Below are positions 23,600-37,600 of a stretch of DNA of 64,000 nucleotides, one piece after another. Below the pieces are notes generated by a model that was not told the DNA's origin, ran no database searches, and worked only from the letters and a program-made list of their open reading frames with translations. Each line of letters opens with the position of its first letter. Position 1 is the first letter of the stretch. The position numbers and the translations under genes were made by a program. Origin of the DNA: Alentia gelatinosa (taxonomy: Eukaryota; Annelida; Polychaeta; Phyllodocida; Polynoidae); assembly GCA_950022655.1 (NCBI GenBank), contig OX465581.1, positions 31,095,300 to 31,159,299 on the forward strand. The letters run 5' to 3'.

Positions 23600-26500
23600 A
23601 ATGAGAAAAGATCAGTTGTTTGTGTTCTGAACACCACTGTATTTACCCTTCGTTCAGTAAAATTTAAGCTGCTGACTTCTTTTGGGGCCAGCAGAAAAGT
23701 AGTGAAGCGGTCACCTCCTTGACGCCACTACCCTAAAGCCACAGCGCTATTAAATACCAGGACCTTTTCGACTGCACTCCTAGGTTTGTAGACACACCGT
23801 GGCCATGTTCTCCTTAACTGGCTACCGAACCGGATATATGGGTATTGCCAAAGAGATATCGTTTGATGATTGCCGGTAGATGACATCCTATGCACACAGT
23901 GTGCGCTACTTGGTTCTGTAGTTATTGCCGGTAACTGTTTGCCGAGTCTGTTGGAGACCAGCAATGAACCACTGCAAGCACTCCAGTCAGCCATCCTGTG
24001 CTACCCGTATGTTCGCAAAACGACACAGGGGGAGCCAGCCAAGTCAACCGGTAACTTACAGGAAGTCACTTTCCCAGCAGATCTTTCGTGGCGCTAGCGC
24101 TTACTAATCTCTGTCTCAACGCAATGCTGTTTCCACGGGTATCTATTAATGAGAGGGGAAACCAGCCAACGATTCGGATTCAAAACAAGGTAACTGCCAA
24201 AAGTCATGAAACTCAAACAACTCATATATTATGAGTGGGGAAATACTTTAATTGTTGAATGAGCTTCACAGACAATCGAGCTGTTTCTTTTTTTTGAGAA
24301 ACCTGAATTATCTTGGGCACTACAGGAAGAACAAGGAAGAATTTCAAGTACCTCATTGAAAAGATCTAACCTGTGAAGGGCTGACGCAGCCAAGAAGTTC
24401 TCTACCCACTACAACCTACATGAATTTAAACTACAGTATTCCAGTGGTAATTCCAGTGTTTGTGACATATTTTGGGACTCTTTCAACGACAGCTTGGTGA
24501 AGCTAGCCTCTCCCCACTATAATGCATAGCTTATACCACTCCATAACCCTTATCTAAGAATAGTGGTGCACTTTTTCCCCATATCACTGAAGACCAGTGT
24601 TGCACACTGGTCTACATGATTTTCTTTCCACCGAAGAAAGTAATCCCTAAGACTATGTCTAGTTTGACATAACAAATAACAGAAATGAGTGTATATTATT
24701 TACCGTACCAAATATGTGCATATGTGCAAGTAAAACACAAAATACTCCTCAAAGTGATCAAAATTTAGAATATATGAAAAACTGGCGGATGTGACAGATT
24801 TTGTTCCAAACAGGCAGGTCAGTGCAGAGATACGCAAGTCGCAGGAGGTAGAGCACAGGTCCTATGCTACGAGAGTGTCGGCCAAAATGAAATGTTTGAC
24901 GAGTCCAACGAGTGTGGCCTGTTTACTTTGGTATCAGACAAAGAGTATTTGAAGTTGTTCTGCATATAAATGTTATATGCATTATGTTTTCGCACCTAAA
25001 GTTCCTTTGTGAAATGTAAACTTTATGAGTAATAAAAAAATGTTAAATGTGTATGCTGCAATTGAAATGACACCATAGTCTCAGATATAACCTCATATAT
25101 TGGCAGAAACCACAGATGACCCAATCCAACATTACCTCGGAAACAAGGTGTCACATGTAACTATTTGGCCTGGCTGTTATAGCAATAAAAATAAATTCCG
25201 CCATGATCAACAACAGAACAGATAACACAAGTAGGTTTAGCTACCTGAAATCGCGGCTGGTGTCAAGTCAGGTAAGATGTACAGGCAAATAAAAGCATGG
25301 TGCATAGATTATATCCTAGTGTCATGTTCGCTAGGAAATTAGAATAGGGTGCCACAATAGTTGGGAGTTAAATGCTAGTATAATTCATAGATTTATACCG
25401 CACCCGCCAGCTCGTGTTTTATTTGGCATGTCTGTATGCGTGTGGGCGTGGTGAAGGTGTGGGTGGTTGTGTGTGAATCACCATGTATCCCTCGGACGTG
25501 GCGCTGCAAAGTGTAGATGACTGTAGCAAGAACCAACTGCTGACCTACCTATAAATCTATACTATCCTAACCTATCATAATCTATGTTTTGGGAGGACAA
25601 TTTTATCTGCAATACGCCCATTCTCTTTATTACCCGTTACATTGGCTCATTGATAACTAGTCGTATTCGTGTTAGGCCGATAGTGCGCGGTATAGGGGAC
25701 AGAGCCATTGTTAGTTCATGAAGCAGTCACTAGGCGACCAGCAGTATGGCAGGCCCCATCGGAGGACAGATCCCCTATTCTGGCTCCCTGTTCTTACGAA
25801 ATTCAACTGCCTTTCAAGGTTTTACCATGGCTCCCTTGTTTCTCTACACCCATCCCTGAGAAGGATGACATAATGATTAAACCCAGGACATGATGTTTTT
25901 TCACATGGAATACTTTATATACATGTGTGAGCAAAGCTAGAGTTACGACACTTCCCAATTATCACTCACTTCTTTGGCACCTCCATTAGTGAAGGACACC
26001 TACTTTTTCACCTCCATTAGGGAAGAACACCTACTCGGGGGTCGTCATGGCAGCCCCCATGGATCATAGGCTATATGCTGTACATAGTGAGCATCCCTTC
26101 GATCTATTCATATAAAACAACCCCCCCCAATTAATTTATCCATCTTTCAATATCACATTTTGAATCGGTTACGATAGGAGCTAAGTCAGTCATATGCATT
26201 TGATGACCTTTCAAACTCCCTGAGCAAAATGTCTTAGTAGTATTTTAATCCCCACCCTGTCAATTTCTGTTCAACTTTAAGTTTTAATCTTTATTCAAAA
26301 TTAAGCGTGCGACTCTTCTGCCATATATTAATCAATGTCTGAGAATCATGTTGAAGGCAGACCACTATAAAAGCAGACGAAATTTACACAAATGGGCACA
26401 GATTCCATATTTGGACGAAGGGGGGAAATCTCATATGAGAAACTATTCTCTCTCTATATAAGGCAAATACCAATTTACAGTGAATAAAATGAAAGTATAA

Positions 26501-26600
26501 ACCAAACTATCCTCAATGAAACAATCCCAAAGTATTAATTTTCTAAGTATCATATGTCTTGTTTGTAGTTCTTAAGCAAATATGGACGTGTAATCTTTGT
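23600..26600. other. Intergenic, no host gene seen
   Basis: Contains the inverted duplicate at 24710-24890 (partner of 16616-16835). Open frames near 23.7-24.1 kb overlap on both strands and have no recognisable motif. Confidence 0.35.
24710..24890 (+). repeat. Inverted duplicate pair, member 2
   Basis: Reverse-complement match of 16616-16835, including GGCAGGTCAGTGCAGAGATA and GTATTTTGTGTT when read on the other strand. Confidence 0.5.
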
Positions 26601-26630
26601 CTGCCTGTTTTAGCAGAATCAATGTATGTA

Positions 26631-27566
26631 CAGTAAAACCCCGCCTCCGGGACACCCCGCTTAAGGGAACAATTTGCTCGGAACGGAAATTTCTTCCTAC
26701 AGTTTATTTTAACCCCGCTTCAGGGGACACCCCGCTTAAGGGGACACTTTTTTGGTACAGAAATGCATCAAACCCCGCTTAAGGGAACAGTTTGGGGGGA
26801 CATTTTATCAAAACCTTTCCAGATTATCTGAAAATCCGTGTTTATGGTGCCCATTTGTACGGGACAGACAGTTGTCACAACCAGAACAATAGACTAAGCA
26901 TTCCCGGGCGGGCCCTAGCGGCCAGAGTGTGTTGTTTGAACGGTAATCGCTACATCTCTGGCGGCTCTCGGCGGCCCTCAGTGAGTAGGTATTGGTACCA
27001 GTGATTTTCGCGCCCACTGAATGTAGCGGGTAGGAGGCCCGCTAACAGGTTAGCGGTGGGTGGTTCAGGGCAGGCAGGAGGCTTTGAAGTAGGGGTATCC
27101 AGTGGGCTTCACCCCCAGACACCCACTTCAACGAGGTGGACCTCCTGGAAATCCTGGAGAGGGCCAGGATTTATTGTATCAGTATGAACAGAAACGATGC
27201 TGAGGTCGTGGGGGCTGTGATGCATTGCATCGGTACAGTGAATAGCCATAGAGCTGCTCCACCCAGTCCACCCTCAATGCCTTCCTGGGACTGTGAAACT
27301 GTTCTTTGAACTGTGTTGGATGCTGTAAATACATGTATTATTTATCTATTTATTTTCTAAATTTGTGTATTTATTTATTTATTTTTTTTTTTTTTTAATG
27401 TGTTATTAATAACCCTTTTAACCTCATAATCAGTGTTTCCTTCAATTATGTAAGTATTCATTATTGTATAACCATTGGTAGACTGAAAACCCTACTTAAG
27501 GGGACACCCTGCTAAAGGGGACACTTGGCCCAGAACGGAGGGTGACTCCTTAAGCGGGGTCCTCAG
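26631..27566 (+). mobile_element. pogo/Tigger-like DNA transposon remnant
   Basis: Starts CAGTAAAACCCCGC after a TA. Repeated CCCCGCTTAAGGGGACA units lie near both ends, and the right end is an imperfect inverted match (AAGCGGGGTCCTCAG). A frame at about 27119-27309 reads HFNEVDLLEILERARIY and ends in TGA, like the charged C-terminal region of Tigger transposases. The catalytic DDE part is missing, so this is internally deleted and non-autonomous. Confidence 0.55.
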
Positions 27567-27768
27567 TTCTACATATACCCTCTACCTATCATGCTTTTTT
27601 CACAAATATGTTCAGAACTAGTGTTCCTTGGTGTTACCTCCATTATGTATTTTGCATTATGAAAAGGGGTACCGTCGACATACTACATTCAGACACTCGG
27701 ATATGACTACTTCCAATCTGGCTCCAATGACCCGGTGATGATTTGTGGTCGGGTCGGCGTCTTATAGG

Positions 27769-27849
27769 TATAAGACACCGAAATTTTATTCCCGACTCTC
27801 ACCGAGCCGATGGTCGGGATGGATCGGGAACAAATTTCGGTGTCTTATA
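27769..27849. repeat. Short hairpin with about 26-bp arms
   Basis: TATAAGACACCGAAATTT on the left pairs with AAATTTCGGTGTCTTATA on the right, with a GGTCGGGATGG-type loop. Confidence 0.6.
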
Positions 27850-28042
27850 GGCTTAAGGCTAACCTTCCTTTTGCCTGTGATTCAGTAGACGTATCTTTAC
27901 GCATTTCCAAATCCCATGGGGCAATATGCATCATCCCTAAATCAACAGAACTTTGATACAATGTTAAGATAACATCTTGGCGGTTCTAATTTTTCAATAT
28001 CAAGGACTACAATTTGATGTAACCATGTCACGATACCTGGTG

Positions 28043-28258
28043 TTTACACTAGACGACTATAGGCGGCTCTTCTTGAATCATACACTACATTGCGACTTTC
28101 AGCTGTCAGTGGCAGACATCGGGAAGTATAAAAATATAAACTCTTTAGGATATTCTAGGGTTGATGACCATTACGGCCGATATAGTGTCATCAAGCACCC
28201 CCTGACGACTATTGGCTAGACGATCTACAGTCGTCACGTTTTAGTCGTCTAGTGTAAA
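28043..28258. mobile_element. 216-bp MITE with perfect 17-bp terminal inverted repeats
   Basis: TTTACACTAGACGACTA at the left end is exactly complementary to the right end. No transposase. Only one copy was noticed in the window. Confidence 0.7.
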
Positions 28259-28288
28259 TGTCGGGTTAATCTGGATATAATTAAGGCA

Positions 28289-28618
28289 TTGTGCGTACAT
28301 CGTGCATGCATGGTTTACGAACGCGTCCACGGTCGTGCTATACACGCCGCTTCAGTTGGAAGCCAAAGGATCAAATCTCCGCGAGAATCCATGGTCCCGA
28401 CAGCTGGGCACCAGGGCACGGAGCGAGGACGGACGGGGCCAGCGGTCGAACGGAAGAAATCACGAGCGGTATCAACCTACCCAAACACAACTTATTCCCT
28501 GTTTGCCTATGTATCATATATTTCTTCAGACGGTCAGATATTGCTGTTAGCAATAGCTGTTGCCGCGCACATATATAAAAGAGACCAACGGATATACAAA
28601 CACACACTTCTCACGTAA
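28289..28618 (+). other. Open region upstream of the TPR gene, unassigned
   Basis: GC-richer stretch open in several frames at once, which argues for base composition rather than coding. It lies 0.6-0.9 kb before the first TPR-gene exon and might contain 5' exon or promoter sequence; not shown. Confidence 0.2.
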
Positions 28619-29221
28619 CAGATTTAACTTGGACGCCTCTCACATATACCTACCATGATCTGGCACGGGGAATAGAACTTCATAAGCTGACGCTAAACTC
28701 AACTAATCGCAGTGGATTCCCAGCCGTTAGTATGAAGCCGGTCTTCAGCAGGCACGCCTAGCTTTGCCTTCCCCTCTGCGAACATGGAACCTACACTATA
28801 GCCCCCTGCTTTGAATGAGTAGAGTGGTGGATGGCCACATAGGAACATCGTTTAAAGTATTACTACAACCCGATGGGGAAGAATAAGATATTTGCTTCTC
28901 ACTAACATTGACCTTTATGTCATGGAGGCCTCAACAGACGTTGCCTTATAAGTGATCTTGGAGCAATGGACATAATAAGCGTGGATCATTTGATATTCTG
29001 ACGTGCACAGAAAATGTATGAACTCCTCATAGGACGCGGCCTTGTGGGAATAACAGTTGGTTCACCTAAAAACAAACACCAAAAAGACACACGATAAATC
29101 GCTGATGATATATCAATAAGTGATATCAACGGTATCATCTCAAATTATGACTAGGATTTTCTCATGGTAAAGCCCTAGATTCAATTTACATTGTTCAAAG
29201 TGATATTGGAGATCATACACG

Positions 29222-29314
29222 ATGCCAATTTCAAGTCTAGAGGACCTGCAAAAGGTGGCCAACTTTACCCTGAGAGAGGCCATGGCAAATGAGCGGTCCC
29301 GCCGTTGGGCCAAG
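29222..29314 (+). CDS. TPR protein exon 1 (start)
   Basis: ATG followed by 31 codons, ending in a strong donor (AAG|gtaagt) in phase 0. An in-frame TGA lies at 29201-29203 and there is no intervening ATG, which fixes the start if this is the first coding exon. The product is a charged amphipathic stretch. Confidence 0.65.
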
Positions 29315-32300
29315 GTAAGTGGTAACCAATTGTCCCTATTGTAAACCCGAGACACCTACATGCACAATGTAATGTCTCTACTTCTTTGCCCAGTTGTGCT
29401 ACGGAATTAAGGAGGTGATCATTACGCTACAAAGGATAGCGATGGCAATGTGTATGCTGGGCAGTGGCTCCCACCTTTCTGGCGTGTTTTTAGAAATCAT
29501 TTAAGCAGACTAATAGCAAATGCACCTTTGGCATTGGTGCCCGCTGGGTCCACATGTCATTGTGTGCCGTGGGCCAACGCCGCGGCAATGTTTACTCATA
29601 CTCACGCTGGCGGCGGGCGGCCAGCTTTGTACTTTCGGGGAAGGTGGAAGCCAGTTCTCAGCACAGGGGTGCAAATCCTACTGGACATAGGTGACTTTGT
29701 GCTCGGGAGACTTCTGAACAGGGGACATAATAGTGATGATCAAACATTCTTTTTAAACAGAAAGCGTTTTTGGAAATGCATTTTGTCCTATATGCCTGTG
29801 TCAGGAGCACTCAAAAGATTAAATATACAGGCATTTCTCTAGTGGTGGGTCCACTGATTATGAGCGGGAACGCCGTTCGTTTTTATTAATACATATACAT
29901 TTTGTCGGTATCACTGGATGGGAATTGTCGATTGATGACCAGGCTACAAATCAAATCAGTATGTAGCCAAAACTTGAATTCTAAATAGCAGTATGATGAA
30001 AGATCAAATAGGATTGGCTGTTGCTACAGACGAACTAGAGACCTGATTAAAATCTTAAATATATTAACACATGCATGCTGGTGGAAATGATTGGAGTGCC
30101 ACATGAAATATACCTTCCTACTTCTCACCCTATTAGTATTACTGGAGGTCATATCTCTGAATAGGCGTTCAGTTGTGAAGGCAACTGGAAAACATATAAC
30201 TATTTTATGATGGAGGTACTAAATATGATATGTTGCATTGGTGACGACAGAATTCGCATGCCCCTTAAAGTCACACTTTGCAATTTTTTGTCTGTCTAGG
30301 CCAATTGAATAATCGCATAAACATTCCTTCTCAATTAGATAGGTTCCGATACAGAGAAGCAGGCTTTCGATTACTCACAAGCGCATAAAGCTAGTTACAG
30401 TCTTATGAGCGAAACGATTTACATTGGATATTAAGGTAGCAGCATAAGTACCTATACCTGGCATATTAGGATATAAAAAAACTCAAGAACGATTTTGATA
30501 AGCCGATGGTTTAAAGGGGTATGTTTGGTCATTCATAACGTATCGCAGGCTTGATCCTTCATGAATCAACCTTCTTACTCTTGTTCCATTTCTCGCACTC
30601 TGGTGTCAGCACTTGGTGAAAGGATTGTGAGTCGTTGGTTGATTCTGCCTATAGGCCTCGCCTAGTCATTGTGATTTAATAATCTCAACATTTGATGGTT
30701 GTTTAACGAATTCCCATGTTGGATTCTGTAAATCAACCTGGTCGCCAACTGGGTATTTGTCTTAGCATATTGACAAGTTACACATGTACAAAAGATCGAA
30801 GGCACGTAAGAGTGATTGGTTATTGATCAAGGCATCCTCATACGTTGCTTCAATTAAGACTAATTGGCTAAAGTTATAAGACCACAGCAGCACGATAGGA
30901 ATAGGCATGCAATATATGTAATGATTTAACAATGGTCTCGCGAAAGCCATTTCGCAACGAGAATATTTATGAAAAGTTCTCTGAAAATGAATATCGATGC
31001 ATGCCTCTATGGAGAGAAATGTAAATCGTTGTAGCAGTTGATAGCGTGATAAGAGGATGTCGTTATCGATTTAGAGCACCAAGTGATTAATACATGCAGA
31101 TTATAGATAGATAGTTGCAGTAGTACCGTTAGTACTACAATTATCGGGGACCTGTAATCCAATGTTATACCAACATGATATCGTACCTTAAGCAGATATC
31201 ACAGTGGATAGTTCTAAATCTATGTCAAACCCGTTCTGTGTACTGTACTATGAATATTTAACCATTTATTCCTGTTTATTCTCTATCTACATCATCGAGC
31301 CTCCGTTTGGAAAATATAAGACACATATTCAAATAAACTATATAAGGATAGATTTGATATATACATGTATACATGTACTTCTCCAATTTCATTTGTATTG
31401 AAAAGGACGTTTCTCTCGTTTTCTTAACATTATATATGAAATTATATATAATAATATTCAGGTTTGATCGTTTTTCTCTGTAGGCAGGCAATATAAATTT
31501 TAGATTACAGTATACATTGATAAGCCTTTAAGTAGGTTTGAGCTTATAAATGTTCTAGAAATACTTTAGAGATTATGTGCCCCACACCTGCCCTGTGTTG
31601 ATTTATTTCCTGATTATACGCCTCAAAAGGCCTAAATTGTATATACCGCACCATTTCTGCATTTCATATGACCATTAGTAGATGCTGAGAAAAAAATGCA
31701 TGCTGATAGCAGTTGATTATGTCGTACTTTGAAACATGTGCCGTTAGAAATGACTGTCTAGAATGATGAGGATCCATGAGCAGCCATGGTTGTGATGGGG
31801 ATTGTGTCGGGGAACAGAATCCCGTGTTGTTGCCTTATAGTGAAACCAGATAGATGAATGTTGATCGTACACTTCTGAAGAGGCCCCGGTCACTAATTCT
31901 CCATAGTGAAAGTAAATGTGTTGTGGACACACTGCAACATGTGTTGTAGGACACACTGCAACTTGTTCCGCATGAACTTATTTTCTTCAAGGTTTCCACC
32001 TGAGAATTACTGGGTCTCGCCACGATGAAAGGCTCTTGCTGATAGTGTCATATTTATGACAAAAATGCCACCTAAGAAGCTGTGTCTTTGATTTCATTAC
32101 ACATTCATATTAAAGAGGGGTATGTTACTTTAAGTAGGTTGATTGTTTTCTTCTCTCTGTAGGTGGTGCAAAGCTACCGGCGACTACTACGAATGCTTCG
32201 TCCAAGTAACCTGCCAAAAGACTACGACCGCCCGCCGTGGCTTTCGACTCTGGTAATTATACTCCATGTAGCCTTTTTGACGTGATATTGTTCGCGCATC

Positions 32301-34589
32301 TACTTTAACAACCTGGATTACATCACAAGTTAAAGAATAAAGTGAAAGTCTGTACATATAGGTGGGACATTCAGAATATAGGTATGCATAACATAAACCT
32401 CACTCATTTGTGTATTTCTTTTGAATATTCATATTTTTGTTAGACATTGGTAAATGAGTCGATGCATCCCAATGGTATTTCAGTTAAGAAACTTTCTGTG
32501 GTTTTGTAAGTCATTTGAGAAAAACTCCTGTTTGATTTACAGGGAGGTTTGGTTTTATGCTGATTTAGCGAAGGATAGTTAGAGTGAGATGTCTCGTTTC
32601 AGTATTATGAGTTGTACTACCACCTTGGCATCGCTCTGCAAAATGTTAAAGAAGACAAGCGAGCTGTGGCACAGTATACGAAAGCGATTGAAGCTGTTTC
32701 TATCCCGAAGGTAGGCTGATATTATCGAATTGTTGATTACTGCCAATGGCACCACCTCTAGAAATGTTGGTTGAAAGGAAATGTCTAGTTTAAAATCAGA
32801 ATGCATGTCGTATTAAAGAATAACAGATTTAAGCTATACAGTTGCTTATATTGTGTTGTGTATTGACAAAATCGCTCAATACGTAGTGCAGCGTCTTTTA
32901 TTTCTGCTGAAACTGGTATAAAACTCTCTTCTCTATCACCATTATCGATCTCTCTGAATGTGTTTAGCCTGCCAAGCACGATCATATGGGATTAGCAATT
33001 TTAGCTCAACACACAGACATGGTTTCCCAAATATAAAGGCATTACCTGTCGGATTTACAGACGAAATAGAGAGGGTTGCCAGATGCAAATAATTTGCCCT
33101 GATATAAAACCCCTATATTCAGTTTAATGGTGTCCTTTAACACACCATTGGTGAAATTTGGCTTCTTTCCTGTACTTCCCTGACGGGTCCGCTGGCTACA
33201 ATTTACCCTAGACCTATTTGCGCATAACGAGATCAAGGACCCTGATACTCATATATGATTAGCGTGAGTGTATTTTTCCAATGGTCGGAGCCATTGCCAA
33301 GAGTGGGGTGAGACCTTCACGTGCAGGAAATCGCATAAGTACCAATTAGAAGGTATCCCACAGAGATCGACCTCTCCAGGACCACAATAATCGGATCGGG
33401 CAGCGACCCACTCGCTGCACGGCGACACCTGTGCCGAATACGAGAGTACTCGCTTCTTTGACGCAGGTGTCCCGAGTGGATTTGTATAATTTATAGGTTG
33501 AATGAGCCGACGGGTGGGGTTATTCATGCCGACTATTATTTCATGGCGTTGGATGACTTTGCCATGACGGCGCCTGCCTCCTGTAAGATCTCACCGCTGG
33601 CCCTCGCTTGGTGGCCCTTTTTGTCCTTGGCCCCACACACCTTTTCACAGGCGCCCCCGCGTTCCCTTGTGAATCGATGCTTCGTACTTGTATTCCTACG
33701 CGGGACGGGCCTTCATATCTGCCGCCCTGATTAGTGTCTCTCCGGGCTGGAGTAATGGAAAGCTAATATTTTCAGGAGGTGCCGTTGTTCGCTGAATGCA
33801 GCGCTTGACTGGGGAACGTTAATTCCGGGTGGTACCTTTGTTTATTGTGAAGAAATACCCCTCACCGTCGGCCTGTGTGTTGATCTTGGCTTTGCAGGTG
33901 CCATCAGCACACCTCAGAAGGAGTTCTGTGTATTTGTAATGTTTTTATTGGATCCGAATCGTTAGTGATAACACTATTGCTCCCGTGACTGATATAAGCA
34001 GAAAACTATGTCAATAAAACCATACATGTACACATGACACCAACACAGAAAGCGTTTCTTTACTCTGTCTAGGATAACATAAAGCGTGTAGCCGTTTACA
34101 GTTCATGCGTAGGTATGGTGCACCTATGTCATAACCTGAACTGTTGGATACTGTTTAATTATAGAAACATTGCGATTTATTACCCACAATAACACCTCCG
34201 TGAATAATTGTGGTGCTTGCTAACCAGTCAAGATACGATTTATGGTTAGAATATTGCTTATTTATTGTTTAATGTTAAATTCATATATCAACAATGCTGG
34301 AGAGAAATTTAACTAGACCGGTTCATAGCGAAGGTATATCCCAGTGAACGAAATAACAAAAATGAAAAGTTAAAGTTGCATTTAAAATGCATTCATCTGG
34401 GCGAAACGCTGTTGTCCTTCTTCTGCCCACGTCAATAATGGATAAATAGTTCTCCTATTGTCCCTCATTCACCCAGTGTGACATCCATAAAAGGCAATCA
34501 AGACCAATGAATCCATTTCAGAACACCCCCAAAGGGAAAAAAACCCATATACATACATACATACATACATACATACATACATACATACA

Positions 34590-34625
<36 letters not shown>

Positions 34626-37600
34626 TCATATATATATTATTCTAATCTATGATTTACATGTGACGTCTCTGCTGTAGGGAAGGCAAACGCTCGCTGTTAT
34701 TTGTTCTCTAATCTGTCTTAAACACCTAATGCACATGCTTATCAGATACATGTATAGCATTGTCTCCCGCATGTCTGTGACAGGGCGGGTGTATGGCTGG
34801 CTGCAACTCTAACTCCTGCTTGATGACCCCACTATTCGCACGCAGGTCAGCGGCCAATGCGAGAGCAGGTAGGAGTTTGTTTATATAAGCACTCGTTCTA
34901 CAGTAGTCTAACAACTAACCATGTCGGAATCATGCAGTGATCTTTCAGTTTAGTTCCTACCATTATCATTTCACATACCCAAACGAGGCCATCTGAGGTA
35001 TCATTCCTTAGATATGATAAAAGTGGTATATTTAAAGGAATGGATTCATGACGAAAATCCTAATTTACATGTGATATAAAAAGACTATATATATGCAGAT
35101 AACGATATAAAAGGTTAGACACTATAGACTTGGGAAATAATCATTCATAATACATATAAATATATATGAATGCATATAAAGCCTCATGACATCAAGAGAA
35201 TGAAACAGCCCAATTGGAACTAAAGTACCTGAGACAGATGTACTTTATACCCTTTTGCTCGGTCTCCGACAATTTCCCCCCCGTAAAGAAATCTAGCAGC
35301 AACCTATACGTATGGGTTTTTCCCAGTTTCTGGCCAGATTGGTTTCACCTGTACACCTGGCACATAGTCTGAGACAAAGTCCCTTAGGAGAGGGAAGTAG
35401 GGATCCTCCCCTCGAGTACCCTTGAGATTTAAGTACATTCTGGGAAAATAGGCTCCATGGTGATCCTGCTTGCTGGCAAGCCAGCGGTGGATACATCTGA
35501 CTCACCAATATGGCCTTATATATCTTAAATATGTGTAAAATAAAAATCTCATGAGATTCTGTACTTCAGGAATGGAATATGTTGGTTGAAAAGAATCCCT
35601 ATCAATCTTCAGTCTCAGAGAAAGGAGATTGTGTTCCAGTAAAGAATCTCAGCAGGATGTGTCTGCGACAAATACTCTCTGTAGAACCTCGTACATGTAT
35701 TGCAGGTTGACCAGAGTACCTATAAAGCTGCCCAATCACCAACCTGCCTAATATCTAATCTGGCCTCCCATCCACACACCCACCAGCCTTTACACCCACC
35801 AACCTCCTTACCAACCATTCTGCCCCCATAACAACCTATCTATACATCAACTAGTCTACCAACCAAGCTGCACACTCAGCAGCCTGCCTGCCCACAAACC
35901 TGCTGCCCGATCAACCTGCCTAAGAGGCCTATTCCACCAAAAAGGCCCTCAGCAGGCGGGTTTTTGCTCTCCAGCCGGCATTTGCCGCCGGGGCCGGCCG
36001 CCCGGCCGCCCGGCCGCCCCTAAACCCCTAAATTCTAGGAGCTGTTCCACCAAAGCCCCACGAGGCGACCAACAGGCGCACACAAGGCGCCCGGCGAGCG
36101 CCAATAGAGCCGGCCGGACCCGGCGCGGCGTTACACCCGGGTGGGTTTGCTATTGCCGTCTGCTGGACGTTGGCCGCACTAACGCGCAATCCCGCGGTTC
36201 TCTATCGATCCGATAGGCGGCGCGGCGTGCGGCGATACACTACGATGCTCTGAACCCCGCGAAAGTCGCGTATCGAGCGGAGCAGTGTGTCAGCGTGTCG
36301 GGAATTGTACGGGAACGGTCAGAGAACGTCAAATAACCGCGGAAATACACGTTAAATCGAACAATGAAGGTAAATAAAGATAAGGATTGATGTTATGAAT
36401 GTGTATATTTGACACTGGTGCTTATATTTTGCCCAAACTGCCGCAAATCGGTGTCCGCGTATAGGGATACCATCCGCGGGGCTGTGTCAGCTCAATATTG
36501 ACGGTGTATATCGTAGTATAGGCGGCCGAGCGGTCAACGCGCGCCGGGGGAACAGCTCTCCGCGTCACGCTCTTGGCACGCCGGCCGGCCTGCCGGGGGC
36601 TTATAATCAAATGAATCAGCTTTCCCCTGCCAGGGCTTTGCGGGGGAGGTCGAGATCATAATGTCCGGCCGGCCGCCCGGCCTTCTCTGTGGTTATCACT
36701 ATATTTTGGTGGAACACCTCCAAAACTGGCTGTTGCACCGAGTATTGTCCCCGGCCGGCGGCCGGCGGCCACCAACAGGTCAGCCGATACTGCCGGCTAC
36801 GGGGTTTTGGAGGCACGGTGGCCGGCAGGGTCCGGCCGTGAGGGGCCTGTGAGCTCTCATGAGCTGTTCCACCAAGCAGATTATCGCCGCCGGTGGGAGG
36901 TTTGGGCCGGCTATTGCCGCCGGTCGGCAATAGGCGACCACAAGGGGCCCGGCCTGGGCTTGTGCCTCTTTGGTGGAATAGGCCTCTAACCACCAACTGC
37001 CTCACCCTCCAACCTGTTCATATATCAACCTTCCGACCTGCTAACCGGCCTACCTACCAACCTACACAACAGCCTGCCAACCCACAACCAGCCTGCCCAC
37101 CTATCAACCAGCTTGCCTACCTATCGACATGCCTACCACCAAATTTACCTAACAATCTCCCTGCGCTCACATCAACCTACCCATCTAGTAAGCTGCCCAC
37201 TAAACAACACTGCTGACATACATATATATAAATATATACATACATAAATAATATATATACTTACACAAGGCATTGCTATTTTTTTCATATGCATGCCTAT
37301 GGAAAATCAAACCCTGAACCTCCCTCCCACCGTACGCTTTTGTACGCATTTCGTATAACCCCCAAACCCCTCGCTGCTTACGTACTTAATGGATGGCCAT
37401 TGCCCTGCTTCGGTAGCCGTCTTCCCAAGAGGAGGGTCTACAGGTGACCATATCCAGACAATCTTGTGCATAATTCAGAATCTGAAACAGTCTTGGAATC
37501 CTGGTCACAGGCAGATCTATAGGTACGTGATGATTTAAGCCATAGGTCAATTCTGCCGGTGAGAGATACACTTGGTAATCTGAAGAACTGTAATCTGCAA

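Noticed and set aside
29450..29842. 130-codon open frame in intron 1 of the TPR gene
   Set aside because: No recognisable motif, no fit to the splice phases, and composition does not differ enough from chance.
33498..33734. Candidate extra TPR-gene exon after acceptor tttatag
   Set aside because: It does not match the required phase and shows no TPR pattern; the 34073-34112 exon satisfies the phase instead.
34844..34866. 23-nt candidate microexon (acceptor cgcacgcag, donor gtagga)
   Set aside because: Its length leaves two nucleotides, which does not fit exon 5.
36616..37005. 129-codon minus-strand frame in the GC-rich transposon
   Set aside because: Open because of low stop frequency in GC-rich palindromic DNA; overlapping frames on the other strand are equally open and no domain is seen.
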